This document shows positions 58,262 through 64,000 of a stretch of DNA of 64,000 nt, one piece after another (positions within the stretch are counted from its first letter, which is position 1; each line of letters starts with the position of its first letter). The position numbers were made by a program, and so were the translations under genes. Under the pieces are notes generated by a model. That model made no database searches. It saw only the letters and a list, made by a program, of their open reading frames with translations, and was not told where the DNA came from. Source of the stretch: Molossus alvarezi (lineage: Eukaryota; Chordata; Mammalia; Chiroptera; Molossidae); contig CM073891.1 of the NCBI GenBank assembly GCA_037176705.1, forward strand, positions 52,144,571-52,208,570. Direction: 5' to 3'.

Positions 58262-58530
58262 TTAGTTAATTATTTTATTACAGACGTCCCTCCGTTTTCC
58301 CTATTGACACCCTCCTCCCCGATACCCCCCCTTCACCACTCTGTTGTCCGTGTCCATTGGTTATGCACATATACATATAAGTCTTTGGTTTATCTCTTCC
58401 CATCCCCACTCTGAGGTTTGTCAGTCTGTTCTCTACTTTCATGTCTCTGGATCTATTTAGTTCATCAGCTTATTTTGCTGATTAAATTGCACAAATAAGT
58501 GAGATCATGTGATACTTGTCTTTCTCTGGA
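58262..58530 (-). mobile_element. 5'-truncated L1 3'UTR
   Basis: The minus strand matches the L1-A/L1-B 3'UTR: ATAAACCAAAGACTTATATG, GGACACGGACAACAGAG, GGGGGGTATCGGGGAGG and TCTGTAATAAAATAATT. It ends upstream at about the ORF2 stop. It is more diverged than L1-A/B, and no TSD was found. Confidence 0.85.
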
Positions 58531-59174
58531 TAACATCTGTGTATGAACTCAGGAGGATCAGACTTAATAGCAATTTACTTTCTTTAAAAAAAAGACACTA
58601 TGTTATCTTTATATACAATCATATTGTATCCAGATGGAGCCATATTGAAAAGACAGAGCCATCAAATAGGATCAACCTTAGGAACCTCCCCTCCCAAATA
58701 CTCCTGGGCTTTACCCATCTTTACCGACTCCTTTTCACAGTGGAAGACACTGCCTGCATCTTATCCCCTAAGCCCTAGCACTGTACTGCCTTACCTCCTG
58801 GATCTTACTCCTCATCTTCTCCCTCCTATGGCTTTATCGCATCCTTTTCTATTGGCTCTCTCACAATGGCTTTTAAACATGTACATACGTTTCCCACCAT
58901 AAAATATTAAGCAAAATACACACAAAAAAATAAACACATAGCACTCCTCAACTCTACATATTCTAAGCTACTACTCTATTTCCACTTACAGCTAACCTAA
59001 CTGCATTAGTTCATACTCATTGTTTATACTAGATTTCTCCACAATCACTCTGACAATATTTCAGTCAAAACCTCTAATGATCGATTTATTCCTATATGTG
59101 AAGCTTTCTGCAGTCTTTCATATTTACCCTTCACACTGTGCTCTTTATTTTTTTTGCATTCTGTGACGTCTTTT
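58531..59174. other. Nothing recognised
   Basis: No gene supported. Overlapping frames at 58,509-58,902 show no domain. Confidence 0.4.
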
Positions 59175-59474
59175 TGTTGTTTCAGTAACCTCGGTACTTG
59201 AGTGCTGGCTAGGAAAGAATTCAGAGTCAGGACTCAAACTACAGAATAAAGTTCATTTAGCAAGCCAGAGCTATGTAGAACAAGTGAGCCACAGAAGAAA
59301 TGGGCTCAGGAAAGTTACAGAAGCAAAAGAAGGGTCCTTGGAGCTTAGGAGAAAGAGAGGCAAGGAAAATTTACTGGGGGGTGGGGTGGGGTAGGGAAAG
59401 ATGTCAGCATGCTCCATTGAGAAATCCTCCTGAGCAGGAGGTGAGGGAAGGCAGGGTCATGAGAGACAGAGGGG

Positions 59475-59531
<57 letters not shown>

Positions 59532-60045
59532 ATGCTGGGTTCTCTGTTTTAAGGGGAGGATTTCAATAGAATATTCATCAGGTTTCCAGGTATGTCCCTT
59601 CAGGGCCATATCCTCCACTGATTGGCCAGCACCCAGGGAGTGGGTCATTAGTCAGTGCAGCTGGTCCTAGTGTCAGCCATAGCTTTGCTTGTCTGGTTGT
59701 TCTGTTTTTCTTGGCCTGGAGCTGAAACACAACTGAGGCCATATTTGTTTGATGTGGAATCAGAATCTCATTGTCCTGGGGGCTTAATATTTAAGGGCTA
59801 TTATCCAGTCCCCTTGTTCATTTCCTCTCTAAGGGAGTTTAACCCAAATGACTAGCAACATGTCAGGAATGGAAAGATCAGGGAAGGGTCTGAATCACAT
59901 GGCCAGTGATATATTAGGGTAAGAAAGGTCAGCCTTGGTGGAGTTCCCAGCCCAGTTTTGCTCATTGTGCTAGGTACCCCAGGGTTTTCCACCCTGGTGA
60001 CTTTTCATACATGGCCTATCATCCTTGCTCTAATTGCCTACCACA
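59175..60045 (-). mobile_element. LTR-like element, copy 2 of a homologous pair
   Basis: The homologue of 11,570-12,250 in the same orientation: TGTGGTAGGCAATTAGAGC at 60,045 to GGTTACTGAAACAACA at 59,175. CTTTT and CTTTC at the two sides are a possible short TSD. It differs from copy 1 by indels, including a (GA)n expansion at 59,479-59,529. No retroviral genes. Probably a solo LTR. Confidence 0.6.
59463..59529. repeat. (GA)n microsatellite inside the LTR copy
   Basis: A nearly pure GA run of over 20 units; it is absent from the homologous place in copy 1 at 11.8 kb. Confidence 0.95.
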
Positions 60046-60454
60046 CTTTCACACCTGGTTCCTTCAGTCTCTTTAGCCACTCTGTTTTATTCTCCTCCAT
60101 TAGCTCTTCTTCTGTGACCACTCCTCATACATTCAGTGCTTCCAGGATATCTAAGTGAGTGACCCATCTATCCACATGTCTTGCACTATCTCTTGTATAT
60201 TTTAATGACTCAAATTAATATCTTTGGCCTTTTTCTTATTCCTGAGTAGCAGAAATATGTATTCAAATAAGTAATGACTGTCTTCATCACTCAAGTTCAA
60301 TGTACTCTGAACGAAATCTCATGAGATTGCACGTCTACTGCTGGAAGTCCCAGTGCCACCTCCATCTCCTTGGTCAGCCTTTCATTTGGAGCTGGATTTT
60401 ACTTCTTTTTCTCAATTGCTTCCCCACCCACTCGGTTCATTTGTTCAGAAACTA
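60046..60454. other. Nothing recognised
   Basis: No gene or repeat supported. Confidence 0.4.
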
Positions 60455-60456
60455 TA

Positions 60457-60580
60457 CAGGGTGGGGCAAAAGTAGGTTTACAGTTGTGAGTATGCAAACA
60501 CAGACTTTATTCTTGTACTATTATTTGTTATTAGATTATTTTCCATACAAACGATTGTAAATGACTTTCCCACCCTTTGT
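60457..60580. mobile_element. TA-flanked mariner-like MITE
   Basis: A 124-bp element with TA at 60,455-60,456 and 60,581-60,582. The ends are CAGGGTGGGGCAAAAGT and, read on the other strand, CAAAGGGTGGGAAAGTC, with further inverted similarity (GGTTTACAGTTGT versus CATTTACAATCGT). It has no coding capacity. GGGTGGGGCAAAAGTAGG-type ends resemble mariner-derived short elements known from mammals. Confidence 0.78.
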
Positions 60581-60582
60581 TA

Positions 60583-61380
60583 TTCAGACCACCCACTTTG
60601 TTACCTTAAGTACCATGAGTATCTTTTAAATTGATACTGTTATATCTGCTGTTAATTCCCTGTAGAAAGCTTATATTTTTATCAGAGTGAGTCTTTTTAA
60701 ATGCAAATATTCTAGTGCACTAAATAGTATTCAGATTAATAAAATTCTCCTCACTATATTATACCAGTTGTGTCATGATCTGTTCTTAGCTATGATGAAA
60801 TATTTATACTCTGTGGTTCTACTACACATGTTTTTTCCTCGGCCTGAGAGCTCACTCTTCTTGCCTTCTTGGCTAATTCCACCTTGGCCCACAGAACCCA
60901 TTTCAGGGGGCTCGTCCTCCAAAAATCCTTCCAAGTGATATATGTCAATTCTGTGTGTTCTCAAAGCACCCTGCTTCTGTTTCTAAACCATGTATGTAAG
61001 ATGAATCATGATGAGTTTAAGAGTTTTAATTTCTCCTTACGAACTATAAGCTTTTGAAGGCAAAACACTGCCTTTTGCGAATTTGTGTTTCCTGACAAAT
61101 TTCCTAGAATGAACTGAAATAAATATTACTTTACATAAAGAATAATCACATGCATCTATTTCATGATCTGACATTAACTTCATGTACCTGTTACACACTA
61201 GTGCAAAACTTTGAGTGTATGAGAATATCTAAGCATCTTAACTCATGTTTCTATGAAAAATAATACTCCTTCAAATCTAACATAAACCCTTACTGAAATT
61301 ATCCCTACATCTTATTAAGAAGGTCAAAGGTAACCGCTGAGTCCTGACTTACATAGAATAAAGTCTGGGATTGATACATT
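60583..61380. other. Nothing recognised
   Basis: AT-rich sequence with no gene or repeat that I can support. Confidence 0.45.
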
Positions 61381-61381
61381 T

Positions 61382-61466
61382 TATTTTTTTTTTAAGTATA
61401 GTTGGTAAATAACATTACTTACTTTTATTAATTTCATGTGTACAAGATAGTAATTCAACATTCGTT
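61382..61466 (-). mobile_element. Old L1 3' end (L1M-type)
   Basis: On the minus strand GAATGTTGAATTACTATC, TTGTACACATGAAATTAATA and CCAACTATACTTAAAAAAAA match the last ~80 bp of L1MA/L1MB-type elements. Confidence 0.65.
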
Positions 61467-61469
61467 TTT

Positions 61470-61528
61470 TCCTTCCTTCCTTCCTTCCTTCCTTCCTTCC
61501 TTCCTTCCTTCCTTCCTTCCTTCCTTCC
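61470..61528. repeat. (TTCC)n microsatellite
   Basis: About 14 pure TTCC units next to the old L1 3' end. Confidence 0.97.
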
Positions 61529-61544
61529 AGAAAAAATATCTGAA

Positions 61545-62059
61545 ATGTTCTAAATTAAATTACAGGGGGCCAGATAATGAGAGAAAGAGACAGAGCAGTT
61601 AGTCTAACCAGCTAAGAGCTGGGGCTCGCCGACAAAATACTGATCACATTCCTGAATGCACATTGGAGCTTTGAATCAACATCCAGCGTCCCTTAGCCGA
61701 CCACTAGACGGGCCATTGCTTCCTGCACATGCATGAACTTTCAGAACTGTTGCCTATAACCAATTAAAAATAGTAAATATTTCTTCCTCACAGACAGTGT
61801 TCCTATCATAGAACTGCCCCCCCCCCCCCCGTTATCTGTAGCCAGTGTAAATTGTTTCAGAACAACTTCTACCTTTCTTCCCCTACTTGAAGTATGAAGA
61901 AAGACTGTCAACTCCAGGACAGTGGACATGTTGCCGTTCCTCCCAGCGCTGCTGCTGCCGGTTTAGATGTCATGCCCCACGACCTGGCCCCTTCTGTCCC
62001 AATAAACCCTTTCTTTCAATAAGGCTTTCAGCCATGGAAGCTGTGCGTTTTGTTTAACA
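61545..62059 (+). mobile_element. Probable solo LTR
   Basis: It ends GCGTTTTGTTTAACA at 62,059 (CA), preceded by TCCCAATAAACCCTTTC (AATAAA at 62,001-62,006) in R/U5-like sequence. A C15 run lies at 61,816-61,830. The start is uncertain. No internal retroviral genes. Confidence 0.5.
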
Positions 62060-62625
62060 CTTTCTTCATTCTCTCCTTTTTTCTCTCACCTTGTTTCTTT
62101 TATCCTCCCTTCTTCTCCTCGCCTCCCTCCTCTCTTCTCTCCCCACCTCCTATTTTATTTTACTTTCTTTGTTTCTGCCTATGGTAAACCCTCTCCCACC
62201 ATCTGTAAATATGCAGGGCAAGAATATTCCACTACAGAATTAGACATCCAGTATTTATGAGGTCTCACTTTATCTGTCAATTAGGTATAAAGAAACATTG
62301 CAAAAGAGTGAGATAGTTCAACGGTTCAGAAGGGCATGAAAGACATCAATTATATCTGGAATCACCTGCAGACTCAATTTTTTACTATAAAGAAGCACAA
62401 TTTGGGGTATATTAAGTAATAATATATCCTACTGGTTTAAGTCTAAAAAACCAAACATCAAAATATCAATGAAATTTTACATTAGAGTTCTGCAGACCGT
62501 GTGTGTAAGAGGATTTGATCTAGTTTAACTGTCCTACATGCTATACAGCTTCACTCTTCATATAAAGTGAACATTTTAATAAATTAATTTTCAGCTATCC
62601 ACCTAGTGCCTATTTTATTTTTATT
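62060..62625. other. Nothing recognised beyond a pyrimidine-rich tract
   Basis: 62,065-62,150 is TC-rich. No gene. Confidence 0.4.
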
Positions 62626-62630
62626 TATTT

Positions 62631-62876
62631 ATTTTTTATCCTCACCTGAGGACATTTCTGCATTTATCTTCAGATAGAGCGGGAGGGAGAGGGAGGAAGA
62701 GAGAGAGAAAAACATCAATGTGAGAGAGACACATCGACTAGTTGCCACCTGCACTACCCCAACAGGGGCTGGGGACACACTGCAACCGAGTTACGTGCCC
62801 TTAGTGGGAAGTGAACCTGGGACTCTCTGGTCCATGGGGCTGACGCTGTAACCACTGAACCAAACCAGCCAGAGCT
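62631..62876 (-). mobile_element. Ves SINE
   Basis: Minus strand: AGCTCTGGCTGGTTTGGTTCAGTGG head, GGTTCACTTCCC B box, CCTCAGGTGAGGATAAAA tail. CTATTT flanks both sides, a weak TSD. Confidence 0.9.
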
Positions 62877-63265
62877 ATTTAAGATATGGTTTTAATTCAC
62901 TACATTAACACAGGGTTTGAATGATCAATTATACATGGTTTAATATATACTATGTTTTTGACCAGAAATGAGTTTATAATAAGATCACATATATATGATA
63001 TTTGAGTATATATACTCAAATAATATATATTATTACTCAAACATGACAGATATTTAGTTGAACTTGAAGAGCAGCTATTCTAAAGGTATAGATTTCATTA
63101 TTCTTTTCCTCAGGCAGATTTTACTGTCTCATTAATTTAATTACTCTTTTTTCATAAGAATTTTTTTTATATAGCCCAATTTATAAAGCAAACTCCACTC
63201 TCCGTAACTGAATGAGGACATGATGGTTGGGGACCAACTCCTCTCTCGAGTAAACCTAGTTGAAC
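62877..63265. other. AT-rich, nothing recognised
   Basis: Includes ATATAT-type palindromic sequence near 62,985-63,035. No gene. Confidence 0.45.
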
Positions 63266-63269
63266 CACT

Positions 63270-63450
63270 AAATACCTACATACATTTGAGCAAGTTAAGT
63301 AACCTTCCTATGTTTTATTTCTTCATCTATATTATGGGAATTATAACAGAACCTAATTTACATGGTTCTTGAAGAATGCCTATAATAAAATATGAAAATT
63401 GCCCAATGGCTAGCAGAGAGTTGACCCTCAACAAATGTTAAGTATAGATA
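63270..63450 (+). mobile_element. MIR-type SINE, 3' part
   Basis: TTGAGCAAGTTAAGTAACCTTCC, TATTTCTTCATCTATATTATGGG, TAACAGAACCTAATTTACATGG and CCCTCAACAAATGTTAAG follow MIR order from core to tail. Confidence 0.8.
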
Positions 63451-64000
63451 CTCAAATGCATTAACATTTATACTAGTTTTATATGGAGGTAAAGTTTAAT
63501 TAGATAACTAAAGATAAAAGAAGGCCAATTTATGCCATCTGACTTTAGGATTTAATCTGTGCACACTCTTAACTTTCCTGTTTCTTTACCCATGATAAAT
63601 TAAACTTAACAACAAAAAATATGTTTTTAGTGTTAATATAAATGAGGCAAAATGATACAGCATAAAAAATATAAACTTGCAGACCCACTGTGTCTAAATC
63701 CTAAATTTAATACTTATCCATTTTAACACTGAAAAAGTCATTTAAAATTTCAGAAGTCATTTGAGACTTTAACTAGTTTCTCATAAAATAGAGTGAAAAC
63801 AGATCTTGTTTTGTCAAACAGTGATATCTATGGTTTAAATAAGAAATGTATATGAGAGGATACATACTATTAGTGTTATTACATTTTTTCATTAAAATGA
63901 AAGCTAAGTAAATACATACTACACAAAGTAAGCACTAATTTTAAGGTCCTTGATGTATATTTAAGAATTTGGTTTTTAGGTGAGTTAAATCTTATATGCA
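63451..64000. other. Mostly unclassified; possible diverged MIR
   Basis: 63,680-63,810 (AAAAAGTCATTTAAAATTTCAG, then TTTCTCATAAAATAGAGTG) resembles a diverged MIR core. The rest shows nothing supportable. Confidence 0.35.

Overview
The window is 64 kb of mammalian nuclear DNA, almost certainly from a bat. The marker is a family of tRNA-derived SINEs, about 21 copies, whose head carries a TGGCTCAGCGG-type A box and a GGTTCGGTTCC-type B box; this is the Ves type known from vespertilionid and related bats. I see no complete host gene. One short stretch (17,435-17,529) looks like an internal protein-coding exon, so the window is probably intronic or intergenic. Nearly all longer reading frames are retrotransposon remnants or simple repeats. 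I see no Helitron or recent hAT/piggyBac copies, so I do not name a genus.

The architecture is a stack of LINE-1 (L1) and half-LINE (HAL1) insertions that can be ordered from their target-site duplications (TSDs). L1-A (minus, 3,031-10,481, 16-bp perfect TSD) is a near full-length L1 inserted into an older LTR-like sequence. L1-A was itself hit by a 5'-truncated L1-B (7,065-7,978) in the ORF2 endonuclease region and by a Ves SINE (9,142-9,394) in its 5'UTR. L1-C (plus, 24,318-33,143) is near full length, with a long 5'UTR holding a 73-bp tandem array, and was hit in ORF2 by a HAL1 (HAL1-N, 29,802-31,927). L1-D (plus, 42,901-48,707) is the third near full-length copy. HAL1-M (13,472-16,623) is a mosaic bounded by one 20-bp TSD. 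HAL1-C (about 50,015-52,700) is the most complete HAL1 copy. An old HAL1 fragment lies on the minus strand at 22.7-23.5 kb.

HAL1 copies have an L1-like 5'UTR, an ORF1 paralogous to the L1 ORF1 seen here and an L1-like 3' tail, but no ORF2. They still carry the first dozen or so codons of ORF2, then switch to a 3'UTR. The simplest reading is a non-autonomous parasite of L1 made by deletion from the start of ORF2 to the 3'UTR. All three L1 copies are coding-dead, and the lesions differ: L1-A has a stop plus FVGD in place of FADD in the reverse transcriptase, L1-D has FADE, and L1-C keeps FADD but has lost an endonuclease glutamate.

Between these lie older repeats: MER5-type hAT fragments, MIRs, old L1 3' ends, two TA-flanked MITE-like elements, several solo LTRs including a homologous pair at 11.6-12.3 and 59.2-60.0 kb, and microsatellites. 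Low-repeat sequence remains at about 17.0-19.0, 33.7-34.4, 38.8-39.9, 55.4-56.8 and 57.0-58.2 kb.
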